This document shows positions 1 to 8,011 of a stretch of DNA of 37,509 nucleotides, in pieces. Origin of the DNA: an uncultured Desulfobacteraceae bacterium (lineage in GTDB: Bacteria > Desulfobacterota > Desulfobacteria > Desulfobacterales > Desulfatirhabdiaceae); assembly GCA_903909505.1 (NCBI GenBank), contig CAIVVZ010000554.1:1-37509 (forward strand), read 5' to 3'. The notes under the pieces are model-generated. The model made no database searches. It was not told the origin of the DNA and saw only the letters and a program-made list of their open reading frames with translations. The translations under genes and the position numbers were made by a program. Position 1 is the stretch's first letter. Every line of letters starts with the position of its first letter.

Positions 1-104
1 CACAAAACCTCCATACGACGCTGTACCATTGGAACCAAATGGTGATATCGTTCGTAGTTCAATGTATCGATAATTTCGGGTGTGAATTGAAGTTCTATTG
101 TCAT
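1..104 (-). CDS. IS630-type transposase, N-terminal fragment (runs off the left edge)
   Basis: Reading leftward from an ATG at 104 gives an open frame that leaves the window. It begins MTIELQFTPEIIDTLNYERY and continues HHLVPMVQRRMEVL. The YERYHH...VQRRMEVL pattern is what I recall from the start of IS630-family transposases, just before their helix-turn-helix domain. Only 34 codons are visible, so neither the catalytic DDE residues nor the element's far end can be seen. The near end of the element should lie between 105 and about 170, because a decayed rhodanese-type coding fragment starts there on the other strand. No terminal inverted repeat can be defined from one end. Family assignment is from memory of the motif; an unrelated HTH protein is possible. 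Confidence 0.55.
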   Translation of the reverse strand, partial: MTIELQFTPEIIDTLNYERYHHLVPMVQRRMEVL

Positions 105-146
105 GAATCAATCATATCAGATTATGCGATAAAATAAGTCTATAAA

Positions 147-311
147 ATGCGCAATTTGCACCAGTTTGCAGTATATCGTGCGAGCATTGCGACGAGCATT
201 TTGAAACAGGAAGGGTTCGGCTGCGTCTGCAACGTCCCCGGTAGCTGGCAAGCATGGAAGAAAGCCGGATTCCCGGTTGAAAAAGAGAGCGAGAAGAAGG
301 AGAAGAAATGA
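147..311 (+). pseudogene. C-terminal remnant of a rhodanese-domain protein (possibly MBL-fold hydrolase with rhodanese tail)
   Basis: The frame ending at the TGA at 309-311 reads YRASIATSILKQEGFGCVCN and then VPGSWQAWKKAGFPVEKE. This is the typical end of a rhodanese domain: the segment just after the active-site loop, then the 'GG/GS..AW..AGFPVE' tail. The active-site cysteine loop, and everything before it, is missing. Upstream the similarity stops at about 171, next to an IS630-type element, so insertion or deletion at the element probably truncated the gene. An ATG at 147 is in frame but is not likely to be a natural start. The next stretch, 312-570, has no recognisable gene. One frame through 330-400 (FLISLAVLLSNSYMALLPIL) resembles a membrane segment of an MFS transporter, but it is too short to call. 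Confidence 0.5.
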
Positions 312-570
312 ACTTACGCACAAAACGCAATTGTTCCAAATCGTGTTTCTTATCTCTTTGGCAGTTTTGCTCTCCAACTCATATATGGCGTTATTACCCA
401 TCTTATCCAAGGTCCATACATCATGGAGGAAAATCTGGTACGAACGTTTAAACGCGATTCGTACGGTCAGTTGGGTGGATACATCAAGCGCAGTCTCGGT
501 TTCAACGCTTGCGGTGGGTGATGCCGAAGTAATCCGATGGACAAATAAATGGGACAAATAAGGAGGAATT

Positions 571-1074
571 ATGAAAGCTTTGATTATAAGCGCGGACAAT
601 TTTGAGGACTCTGAACTGCTGGTCCCTTACTACCGCCTGAAGGAAGCGGGCGTCGAAGTGAAAGTGGCCTCTCTGAACCGCGGGGCCATTACCGGCAAGC
701 ACGGCTACGAAGTGGCCGTGGACAAAACTATTGATGAGGTCAACCCCGACGATTATGCAATCCTGGTCCTGCCCGGGGGGAAGGCGCCGGCGGTGGTGAG
801 AAAAGAGCCGAAAGCGCTGGAGATCGCCCGGAGTTTTTTTACTCACAGTAAACCGGTTGCCGCCATCTGTCACGGGCCGCAAATATTGATCAGCGCCGGT
901 CTTTTGAAGGGGCGGCGTGCGACCTGTTACATGTCGGTGGCTGATGAATTGAAAGAGGCCGGTGCGCTCTATGAGGATCGAGAGGTAGTTGTTGATGCGA
1001 ATCTGATCACGTCCCGGCAACCGGCCGACCTCCCTGCGTTCATGCGAGAGACCATGAAACAGCTCGGACTTTAG
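571..1074 (+). CDS. DJ-1/PfpI family protein (protease or deglycase type)
   Basis: This 167-residue protein is the full usual length for the PfpI subgroup of the DJ-1 superfamily. The nucleophile elbow AICHGPQ places the reactive cysteine at residue 100 with histidine 101 next to it, as in archaeal PfpI. The N-terminal glutamate of the 'DNFEDSEL' segment (about residue 13-16) and the LVLPGG strand (residues 65-70) also fit. Family members act in the cytoplasm in protein quality control. They have been described as intracellular proteases and as enzymes acting on glyoxal-modified proteins, and sequence alone does not decide between these. A very strong ribosome binding site (AAGGAGGAATT) sits directly before the ATG. 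It heads a run of stress-type genes on the same strand. Confidence 0.9.
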   Translation: MKALIISADNFEDSELLVPYYRLKEAGVEVKVASLNRGAITGKHGYEVAVDKTIDEVNPDDYAILVLPGGKAPAVVRKEPKALEIARSFFTHSKPVAAICHGPQILISAGLLKGRRATCYMSVADELKEAGALYEDREVVVDANLITSRQPADLPAFMRETMKQLGL

Positions 1075-1178
1075 CGTGCCGTTCCTGACGTATCCAACCC
1101 TCGCGGCGGGCGAAGGTGCGATCATTCGACGCGGGATGTCGTAGCTCGCTGTTTACCGTGATGAACAAGGAACCCTGC

Positions 1179-2180
1179 ATGAACGCTCAGCCGTGTGTAC
1201 ACACCTTGGGTGCATCCATGACAAACACCACAACGATGCAAGGGATGCTCTACCGAACGCTCGGCAGCACGGGAGAGAAAGTCTCGGCGATCGGCATCGG
1301 GGGCTCGCATATTGGCTTGAACGCGGTGGATGAGTCGCTGAGCATCCGCATCATTCGCACCGCCATAGACCGCGGCATCAACTTCATGGATAACTGCTGG
1401 GATTACAACGATGGGGCCAGTGAAATCCGCATGGGCAAAGCGCTGCGCGATGGGTACAGGGACCGTGTATTTCTGATGACAAAAATCGATGGCCGATCAA
1501 AAAAAGAAGCGGCGAGGCAACTCGACCAATCACTCCATCGCCTTCAGGTCGACATGATCGATCTCGTGCAGCACCACGAGGTGCTCCGGTACGAAGACCC
1601 GCACCGGATTTTTGATGATGAAGGGGCCAATGCTGCGCTTGTGGAGGCCCGTGAAGCGGGAAAACTCCGCTATATCGGTTTCACGGGGCACAAGGACCCA
1701 GGGATACATTTGTATATGCTGCAAGTTGCGGCGGATTATGGTTTCACTTTCGACACGGTCCAGATGCCGCTCAACGTAATGGACGCACATTATCGGAGTT
1801 TTGAAAAAGAGGTGTTGCCTGAACTGGTAAGGCAGAAAACAGGGGTCATCGGGATGAAGAGCATGGCAAACGGGATTTTGCTGAAGTCGAAAACAGTGAC
1901 ACCGATCGAGTGCCTGCATTACGCGCTGAATCTACCCACTTCCGTGGTCATAACGGGTATCGACAGCATGGAGATTCTGGACCAGGCATGTGAAGCAGTG
2001 CGGACTTTTCGCCCGATGAGCGATGAGCAGGTACGGTCCTTGCTGTCGAAAACCGCCGAGGCGGCTGCGTACGGCGAATTTGAGCCATTCAAGACCACAT
2101 CCATATTCGACGGTACCGCCCGGAACCCGGAGTGGCTGGGAGAGGAGCCGCAACGCCTGCAGCAGTTGATGCCGAGGTAA
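1179..2180 (+). CDS. Aldo/keto reductase
   Basis: A 333-residue NAD(P)H-dependent oxidoreductase of the aldo/keto reductase fold. With the start used here the catalytic tetrad appears as Asp71 and Tyr76 (MDNCWDYNDGASE), Lys102 (LMTKIDGR) and His132/133 (LVQHHEV). The opening LGSTGEKVSAIGIGGSHIG is the usual first strand. The open frame extends upstream to 1116, but the ATG at 1179 has an AAGGA seven bases before it, so I prefer it. The ATG at 1218 is also possible. The substrate is unknown. The C-terminal part resembles the AKR group with a conserved MKSMANG..L segment. Decayed pieces of a close relative occur at about 11289-11325 and 14662-14811. The next gene starts 17 bases after the stop. 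Confidence 0.88.
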   Translation: MNAQPCVHTLGASMTNTTTMQGMLYRTLGSTGEKVSAIGIGGSHIGLNAVDESLSIRIIRTAIDRGINFMDNCWDYNDGASEIRMGKALRDGYRDRVFLMTKIDGRSKKEAARQLDQSLHRLQVDMIDLVQHHEVLRYEDPHRIFDDEGANAALVEAREAGKLRYIGFTGHKDPGIHLYMLQVAADYGFTFDTVQMPLNVMDAHYRSFEKEVLPELVRQKTGVIGMKSMANGILLKSKTVTPIECLHYALNLPTSVVITGIDSMEILDQACEAVRTFRPMSDEQVRSLLSKTAEAAAYGEFEPFKTTSIFDGTARNPEWLGEEPQRLQQLMPR

Positions 2181-2197
2181 AACCGAGGAAAGAGGGT

Positions 2198-3412
2198 ATG
2201 AAGAAAAATCGTGGCATGATTCTGATAGCATTGGCGCTGGCGAGCTTTGCATGTGCCGAGGTTATCACCACCAAAGAAGCCGATTTCCGTTCCGGTCCCG
2301 GCACGGAAGGAAAACAACGCGGCAAGCTCAAAGCTGGGGATGAGTTTGCACAAAACGATAAATCCGATGAGAGGTACAACGTGCAGATTTCTGACGGGGG
2401 ATTGAGGGGCGTAACCAAATTTGAAAACATCCCTGATGATGAAGACCGCCTGATCAAAGACATGGAAGCTATATTACAAGAAAAGATGTCCAAAGATTAT
2501 CCCGCAGGCCAAACCAAACGTGACGCACACCCGAAAAGTCTAGCTTGCCTGCAAGCAGAATTCATTGTGGAACCGGATATCCCGGCGGAGCTTAAGGTGG
2601 GCATATTTGAATTTCCCCAAACCTATCCCGCCTGGATTCGTATTTCCAGTGCAAGCGGTAAGATCCAGTCGGACAAAGCCAAAGACCTGCGTGGTTTTGC
2701 CATAAAAATCATGGGTGTCAAAGGAGAGCGGTTTCAGAGGCAAAACGGGGAGAAAGCAACACAGGACTTTATATTGATAAGCTATCCGATCATGCCTTTA
2801 GGAACGGTCAAATTGTTCCATGACGCGGTGTACTACAGCATCGAATGGTCGCCCCTTGTCTTTTTTTCTCGTCTGGTTGTGTCCGGCAATTTTCATATAA
2901 TCAATGAGCTACGCAAGGCGCGTCAAAATCAAACCTCTCCGTTGGACATCCGCTATTGGAGTACGACGCCATATATATGCGGGACAGATCACGTTGTAAA
3001 ATACTCCCTCGTTCCAACTTCGCACATAAAAAGCGCCTTGCCGTTAAAACTTACCGATGATTATCTGACTGAAAATATGGAAAAACACCTGGCAGTGCAT
3101 GAGGCAAGCTTTGATTTTATGATTCAAGTCCAAAAAGACCCTAACCGGATGCCGGTTGAGGATGCCGGCGTGGAATGGAGCGAAAAGGAATCCCCTTTTA
3201 TCAAAGTGGCCTCACTTCGCATTCCTTCCCAAGCATTCCGTACCCGGGAACGTGAGGAACTGGCTGAGGATTTGTCGTTCTCCCCGGCGCATTCCTTGAT
3301 TGAACATCGACCGATCGGCGGCATCAACCGGGCGAGGGTTGAAATTTACCGGTACTTATCTGAATTCCGCCATAAGCAAAACAACAAGCAGTTAATGGAA
3401 CCCCGCAAGTAG
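2198..3412 (+). CDS. Exported catalase-family haem protein with SH3-like N-terminus
   Basis: The protein is 404 residues with a cleavable signal sequence: a basic start, then hydrophobic MILIALALASFACA, with likely cleavage after Ala20. Residues about 21-75 (TTKEADFRSGPGTEG...) look like part of a bacterial SH3 domain. From about residue 78 to the end it matches the small haem catalase family (SrpA-like). Visible marks are KRDAHPK with the probable distal histidine at 111, YPAWIRISSASG, DLRGFAIKIMGV, TQDFILI, RYWSTTPYICG, and the closing HRPIGGINRARVEIY. These proteins bind haem and are usually peroxidases rather than true catalases. The start at 2198 follows a GAGGAAAGAGGG stretch. Location is probably periplasmic, consistent with the di-haem peroxidase encoded next. 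Peroxide detoxification is the likely role; the substrate is not known. Confidence 0.82.
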   Translation: MKKNRGMILIALALASFACAEVITTKEADFRSGPGTEGKQRGKLKAGDEFAQNDKSDERYNVQISDGGLRGVTKFENIPDDEDRLIKDMEAILQEKMSKDYPAGQTKRDAHPKSLACLQAEFIVEPDIPAELKVGIFEFPQTYPAWIRISSASGKIQSDKAKDLRGFAIKIMGVKGERFQRQNGEKATQDFILISYPIMPLGTVKLFHDAVYYSIEWSPLVFFSRLVVSGNFHIINELRKARQNQTSPLDIRYWSTTPYICGTDHVVKYSLVPTSHIKSALPLKLTDDYLTENMEKHLAVHEASFDFMIQVQKDPNRMPVEDAGVEWSEKESPFIKVASLRIPSQAFRTREREELAEDLSFSPAHSLIEHRPIGGINRARVEIYRYLSEFRHKQNNKQLMEPRK

Positions 3413-3489
3413 CCGGATGGAGGCGACCCCGCGTCGGGTGCGCGTTGTCGTGGGCGAAAGCTTAAAAAAAGTAAGAAAGGAGAATACAC

Positions 3490-3540
3490 ATGCGTGATAG
3501 AAAACTTTTGAAAATATGGACGCCAATGAAAAATATTTGA
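3490..3540 (+). CDS. Possible 16-residue leader peptide ahead of the cytochrome peroxidase
   Basis: A very short frame, MRDRKLLKIWTPMKNI, starts at 3490 seven bases after a perfect AAAGGAG and ends at 3540, 22 bases before the next gene. The strong ribosome binding site is the only support. It may be the relic of a gene start, because the same 'AAAGGAGAATACA' leader precedes the ferritin-like gene at 11340. It could also be a translated leader. No function is assigned. Confidence 0.25.
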   Translation: MRDRKLLKIWTPMKNI

Positions 3541-3562
3541 CAATAAAAAGGAAAATCGTGAA

Positions 3563-4945
3563 ATGAACCGACAAAAAAAGGACAGTATTGCGTTAGTTTC
3601 AATCTGCATTCTGTTGGTTGCAGGTGCCACCACCGCAGTTTTCTCTGCGCAGCAGGGGAAGGTTGTCTCCAGCTATGGACCAACGAACCAGGACGTCACC
3701 TTCGACCAAATCAAAGCCGATCGTATGTCCGTGAAAGACGTGCGGGCTAAAGAGCACTTGGAATTGCTGAGCTCCCGCTATGAGCTATCAAATAAAGGCA
3801 CCGCCGAGTCCGTTATGTCAGGCGGAAAACCCATTCCCGTGGGGCCGACAGCCAAACTCCAGAACGTAACGTGGGAGCAGCTTGGCAAAATGACTCCTGA
3901 ACAGATCAAAGAAAAGGGGGTTTTCCCATACAAGCCCCTCCCGTTTGCAGATCACGCCGAGGGGGGCATGCTTTTTCCGGAAATGATCACGAAACCACTG
4001 CCGCGGTTGGTGCGCTTTGACCTGGATTTCGACCTGCCAGAGCATATCCTTCCGGATCCGGCCCCTGGAATTTTTCTGACCACCCGGCCCGACCTCGGTG
4101 ATGTGGCAAAAGGGCGTCTTGTTACCATCGACAACTACTATGAGATTTTCAACGGCATCCTGAACCCCAAGCAGCTTGAGGGCCTGCGCCTTCTCGTGAC
4201 CCAGTTTCCGCAACAGCAATTTAATGCGACTGAAGACCGCCGGACCGACAGGCCCAGCTTGGGCGTAACTTGTTTCGACTGTCATGCCAACGGCCATACC
4301 AACGGAGCCAACCATCTTGTCGGCGACATCCGCCCGCAGGAATTCAGACACCGTATCGAAACACCCACCTTGCGGGGAGTAAACATCCAGCGGCTATTCG
4401 GTTCGCAGCGTGCTTTGAAGACAGTGGAGGATTTCACGGAGTTCGAGCAGCGCGCCGCCTACTTCGACGGCGACCAATGTATGGCCGCCAAGAAGGGTGT
4501 CAACATTCTTGAAAGGGGCTCCCAGGTGCATTTCATGGCGGAATTTCTGGCGATCCTGGATTTTCCTCCGGCGCCCAAGCTCAATATCTACGGCGAACTT
4601 GAACGGACCAAGGCTATCCCAAGTGACTTACGCGGTGAGACGCTTTTTAACGGGAAAGCTCGGTGCGCCGCATGCCATCCTGCCCCCTACTACACCGACA
4701 ACAGCATGCACAACCTTATGGCTGAGCGTTTTTACAGGCAGGAATTAGCAAATGGCATGATGATGGCGCATGATGGGCCCATCAAGACCTTTCCCTTGAG
4801 AGGCATCAAGGACTCCCCGCCCTATCTGCACGACGGAAGGTGCTTCACGCTTGAAGATACGGTGGAATATTTCAACCTTGTGCAGCAACTCCAATTGACA
4901 GCCCAGGAAAAGCAGGACATCGTTGCGTTCTTAAGATCTTTGTAA
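3563..4945 (+). CDS. Di-haem cytochrome c peroxidase family protein
   Basis: A 460-residue exported protein. An N-terminal hydrophobic segment (residues about 9-29, IALVSICILLVAGATTAVFS) acts as signal peptide or anchor. Two haem c attachment motifs are present: CFDCH at residues 237-241 and CAACH at 368-372. This is the arrangement of the di-haem peroxidase/MauG superfamily. The closing segment FPLRGIKDSPPYLHDGRCFTLEDTVEYF is the classic C-terminal signature of that family. The long N-terminal region (30-220) is not part of the core fold and I do not recognise it. The enzyme would reduce periplasmic H2O2 with electrons from the respiratory chain, which suits its position after an exported catalase-family protein. 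The next gene starts 38 bases downstream, so co-transcription is likely. Confidence 0.85.
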   Translation: MNRQKKDSIALVSICILLVAGATTAVFSAQQGKVVSSYGPTNQDVTFDQIKADRMSVKDVRAKEHLELLSSRYELSNKGTAESVMSGGKPIPVGPTAKLQNVTWEQLGKMTPEQIKEKGVFPYKPLPFADHAEGGMLFPEMITKPLPRLVRFDLDFDLPEHILPDPAPGIFLTTRPDLGDVAKGRLVTIDNYYEIFNGILNPKQLEGLRLLVTQFPQQQFNATEDRRTDRPSLGVTCFDCHANGHTNGANHLVGDIRPQEFRHRIETPTLRGVNIQRLFGSQRALKTVEDFTEFEQRAAYFDGDQCMAAKKGVNILERGSQVHFMAEFLAILDFPPAPKLNIYGELERTKAIPSDLRGETLFNGKARCAACHPAPYYTDNSMHNLMAERFYRQELANGMMMAHDGPIKTFPLRGIKDSPPYLHDGRCFTLEDTVEYFNLVQQLQLTAQEKQDIVAFLRSL

Positions 4946-4983
4946 AACTGATTTTCGCTTTGCCGGCGAGGAGAATAAACCAT

Positions 4984-6225
4984 ATGCCAAATGAGCTGAC
5001 AAGCGCCGTCCGGGCCGCACCCCGGCCAACCAGGTTCTCGCTGGCGGCGAACTACGATCCGGAACTGGTTCCGAAGCTTGCCGCGTACCCGGTCGATGAA
5101 GTTTACGGCAAGTTCCCCGCAGACGGTATCAGCGGCGGCCGTCCCCGCTACCTGGCGACACCGCTCTCTGAAGCAGATCTGCGGCGTTACATTCGCCTGC
5201 TCGACCATCATGGCATTGCCTTCAATTACCTTTTAAACGGCGCCTGTTTCGGCAACCGCGAATGGACACGCCCCTGGCAGAAACGGATGACGGCCCTGCT
5301 GACCAGGCTGGACGGTTTGGGCGTGCGCCGGGTCACCGTATCCACCCCGTTTCTTCTGGAACTGGTCAAACGCCGTTTCCCCGAGTTCAAGGTAAGAGTC
5401 GGGATTTACGCCCAGGTGGACACGCCCCGGCGCGCCCGCTTCTGGGAAGATCTCGGGGCGGATGCCATCGTTCTGGAGAGTTTTTCGATCAATCGGAATT
5501 TCTCCCGCCTTGCGGCTATCCGTCAGGCCGTCCGATGCGATCTGGAACTGATCGCAAATCACGTCTGTCTCATGAATTGTCCGATGCAAACCTATCATCA
5601 AAACGGTTTTGCACATGCCTCTGACGAATCAAACACACTCTTCATCGATTACTGCTTTATGCGCTGTTCCCGGCAGCGGCTGACGGATCCGTCGCAATTC
5701 ATCAAGTCGGCCTGGATTCGGCCGGAGGACCTCGCCGTCTATGAAGCGATGGGATACACTTCCTTCAAGCTTCTGGAACGGGGGATTCCGTCTGTGGAAC
5801 TGCTGCGGCGCGTCAAAGCATACAGCGAGCGAAGGTTCAATGGCAATCTGGCCGAACTGCTGCTGTCGTATGGCTTTAAAAATCCGGTTCACAAGGAATC
5901 GCACTGGACTCTGCGCCACTTCTGGAAGCCGTGGCAGGTGAATCCGCTGAGATTGAAACCGATGCGTGACTTAGCGCGCCTGCAAGGCTGGCTCTCGCAG
6001 CTTACGGAGTGTCCGATCCGGGTGGATGCGCAGCAAATTCCGGAGAATTTCCTGGACGGTTTTCAAGGCCGTGACTGCGCCTCCATGGACTGCCGGGTTT
6101 GCGGCTATTGCGAGCGGATTGCCGGCCAGGCCGTTTCGATCTTGCCCGAGTACCGTACCGAGGTGCTCAGAAAGTATGCGGAAATGGACGATGCCATGGC
6201 AACGGGAGGGCTCTGGGGTGTTTGA
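4984..6225 (+). CDS. U32-family protein with two four-cysteine clusters, possible O2-independent hydroxylase
   Basis: A 413-residue member of the peptidase U32 family. It is a TIM-barrel-like fold with the core motif ANHVCLMNCPMQTYHQ and the segment WIRPEDLAVYE..GYTSFKLLERG. Cysteines at 195, 199, 224 and 228 form one group, and 365, 370, 373 and 376 (CASMDCRVCGYC) form a second. Cysteine sets of this kind in UbiU/UbiV bind 4Fe-4S clusters. Those proteins, and the related RlhA and TrhP, perform O2-independent ring or base hydroxylation using prephenate. The ATG at 4984 has GAGGAG nine bases upstream; an in-frame TTG at 4960 is less likely. Its stop overlaps the methyltransferase start by eight bases, so the two are coupled. 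I infer a ring-hydroxylating or ring-modifying role on the polyketide made by the third gene. A peptidase role is not excluded. Confidence 0.75.
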   Translation: MPNELTSAVRAAPRPTRFSLAANYDPELVPKLAAYPVDEVYGKFPADGISGGRPRYLATPLSEADLRRYIRLLDHHGIAFNYLLNGACFGNREWTRPWQKRMTALLTRLDGLGVRRVTVSTPFLLELVKRRFPEFKVRVGIYAQVDTPRRARFWEDLGADAIVLESFSINRNFSRLAAIRQAVRCDLELIANHVCLMNCPMQTYHQNGFAHASDESNTLFIDYCFMRCSRQRLTDPSQFIKSAWIRPEDLAVYEAMGYTSFKLLERGIPSVELLRRVKAYSERRFNGNLAELLLSYGFKNPVHKESHWTLRHFWKPWQVNPLRLKPMRDLARLQGWLSQLTECPIRVDAQQIPENFLDGFQGRDCASMDCRVCGYCERIAGQAVSILPEYRTEVLRKYAEMDDAMATGGLWGV

Positions 6226-6940
6226 CGCGCGCGCCACGACGATGGAGCTTCTGGACCTGCCGGATTGTGATCCGTCGCTGGCCGCCGCCAGCTACCGGTT
6301 CATGGAGACGGTCAATTATCGCTTCGGCGGCATCCGGTTGGTCCGGCGTTTTCTGGCCGCCGAAACTGCGGAGCGCCATGCCGCTGTCCCCTTACGCATC
6401 CTCGATATCGGCTCGGGAAGCTGCGACATCCCGCTGGCGGTGATCCGGTGGGCGCGCGCCTGCGGCATCCCCCTGCACTTCACCTGCCTGGAAATGGCCG
6501 ACCACGCAATTGACATTGCGCGCGGGCAGCTCGCCCGAGCGGGCAACCCGCCGGTGAAATTGCTTCAGGAGGACGTCTTTACCCACCAACCCGTCGAACC
6601 GTATGATTATGCCGTGACCTCCATGTGCTTCCATCATTTCAGCAATGCACAGATCCTGATGCTGCTGCACAGGCTCCGCGGTTTCGTGCAAAGCAGCCTG
6701 CTGATCAACGATCTCCGCCGCACGTGGTTGTCGTCTCTGGCGGCAGGAATGCTCCTGGCCGCCACCGCTGCGCCGGCAGGGGTCCGGCATGACGCCCTGC
6801 TCTCGATCCGGCGTGGCTTCAAAATCGATGAATTGAGAACCTTGTTGCGGCAACTCGACGGCGTCACGGTTTCCGTGGAGGCGGCCCGCTGGTTTCGGAT
6901 CGCCGCCATCATCCGATTCAAACCAGGAGAAAACGCGTGA
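6218..6940 (+). CDS. Class I SAM-dependent methyltransferase
   Basis: A 240-residue methyltransferase. Motif I, LRILDIGSGSCDIPLAV (residues 59-75), forms the SAM-binding loop. The acidic end of strand 2 is FTCLEMADHAIDIA, followed by LLQEDVF, and the post-strand segment is YDYAVTSMCFHHFSNAQILMLLHRL (129-153). I place the start at GTG 6218 because GGAGG lies just upstream at 6206-6210 and the coding similarity begins there. ATG 6242 is an alternative. The gene overlaps the U32 gene by eight bases and the type III PKS gene by four, so the three are almost certainly one translationally coupled operon. By analogy with other type III PKS operons it probably O- or C-methylates the aromatic polyketide. 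The substrate cannot be read from sequence. Confidence 0.85.
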   Translation: MFDARATTMELLDLPDCDPSLAAASYRFMETVNYRFGGIRLVRRFLAAETAERHAAVPLRILDIGSGSCDIPLAVIRWARACGIPLHFTCLEMADHAIDIARGQLARAGNPPVKLLQEDVFTHQPVEPYDYAVTSMCFHHFSNAQILMLLHRLRGFVQSSLLINDLRRTWLSSLAAGMLLAATAAPAGVRHDALLSIRRGFKIDELRTLLRQLDGVTVSVEAARWFRIAAIIRFKPGENA

Positions 6941-8010
6941 AATCCATCATCCTCAGAGGGCTGGGTACCGCCACCCCGCCATTATATGCAACGCAGGAGG
7001 AGGCTTACGAATACTTCTTCACGCATTTCTCCCTGAAACCGGCCGAACGGGATCTGTATCGCCGCATTCTCCTGGACGGCAAAATCAAGGGCCGGTATCT
7101 GGGGATAGATGAGAAGGCGGATGTCCTTGAAACCGATCCCGACCGGCTGTTGGCGCGCTTTCTCAAGTTCGGTCGCAGCACTGCCGTTGCCGCCGCACGC
7201 CGCGCGCTGAAGGAGGCCGGCGTGGAACCCGCCGAGATATCCGGTTTGGTTGTCAACACCTGCACCGGTTACCTCTGCCCCGGACTCTGCTCGTATATCG
7301 CGGAAGATCTGGGGCTCAGGACATCGATTCGCTTCCTGGACTTGATGGGGATGGGGTGCGGTGCGGCGATCCCGAATCTTGAAGCCGCTGCTGGCATGCT
7401 GGTCCGAAGCGGGGAAGGTCCGGTTCTCAGCCTTGCCGTGGAAATCTGTTCAGCCACCATTTTCCCCGGTCATGAGCCGGAACTGGTGGTGAGCAATTCC
7501 ATTTTCGGTGATGGCGCCGCCGCCGCCGTTCTTGACCTGTCTCGGAAGGGCCGTCAGGACGGACTGGTGAAAATAGTGGATTTTGCGGCGGGGCTTTGTC
7601 CCCGGTACCGAGAGGATCTGCGTTACCGGACGGAAGGCGGCCGACTGCGGAACCACCTGAGCAGGCGCGTGCCGGTAATCGGCGCGCGCACCGTGATGGA
7701 GGTGGCCTCCGGGCTTCTGGACCGGCACGGCCTCTCCCGGAATGACATTGCCTGGTGGGCGGTCCATCCGGGAGGCACGGTGGTGCTGGCTCAAGTCGCC
7801 AAAAAACTGGAGCTTGCCGGCGAAGACCTGCGCTTTTCATACCGCATTTTCGAGAACTACGGTAACATGTCGTCACCATCCGTTCTGTTTGTCTTGCGGG
7901 AGATTCTGGATAGCGGCCGGCCGCAACCCGGCCAAAAAGGGATGCTACTGGCCTTCGGTGCCGGCTTCTCCGCTTTTGCGGCGCTCATTGAATTTGCGCC
8001 CGCTGGATAG
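6937..8010 (+). CDS. Type III polyketide synthase (chalcone/stilbene synthase family)
   Basis: A 357-residue homodimeric-type ketosynthase. The catalytic triad is readable as Cys141 (LMGMGCGAAIP), His277 (WAVHPGG) and Asn310 (ENYGNMSSPSVLFVL). The closing GLLLAFG-like motif is present as MLLAFGAGFSAFA. Enzymes of this family extend an acyl-CoA starter with malonyl-CoA and cyclise the chain to resorcinols, pyrones or phloroglucinols without an acyl carrier protein. The start is GTG 6937, overlapping the methyltransferase stop, with AGGAGA seven bases upstream. Bacterial homologues often sit beside a methyltransferase and a flavoprotein oxygenase. Here the partner in the oxygenase position appears to be a U32 protein. 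Starter unit and ring type cannot be predicted. A decayed CheB fragment begins immediately after the stop. Confidence 0.92.
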   Translation: MKSIILRGLGTATPPLYATQEEAYEYFFTHFSLKPAERDLYRRILLDGKIKGRYLGIDEKADVLETDPDRLLARFLKFGRSTAVAAARRALKEAGVEPAEISGLVVNTCTGYLCPGLCSYIAEDLGLRTSIRFLDLMGMGCGAAIPNLEAAAGMLVRSGEGPVLSLAVEICSATIFPGHEPELVVSNSIFGDGAAAAVLDLSRKGRQDGLVKIVDFAAGLCPRYREDLRYRTEGGRLRNHLSRRVPVIGARTVMEVASGLLDRHGLSRNDIAWWAVHPGGTVVLAQVAKKLELAGEDLRFSYRIFENYGNMSSPSVLFVLREILDSGRPQPGQKGMLLAFGAGFSAFAALIEFAPAG

Positions 8011-8011
8011 C

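Noticed and set aside
277..561. 94-codon frame before the PfpI gene
   Set aside because: Its start lies inside the rhodanese remnant in another frame and the product is a poly-basic start plus low-similarity sequence. Only a short stretch resembles an MFS helix, which is too little to call a gene.
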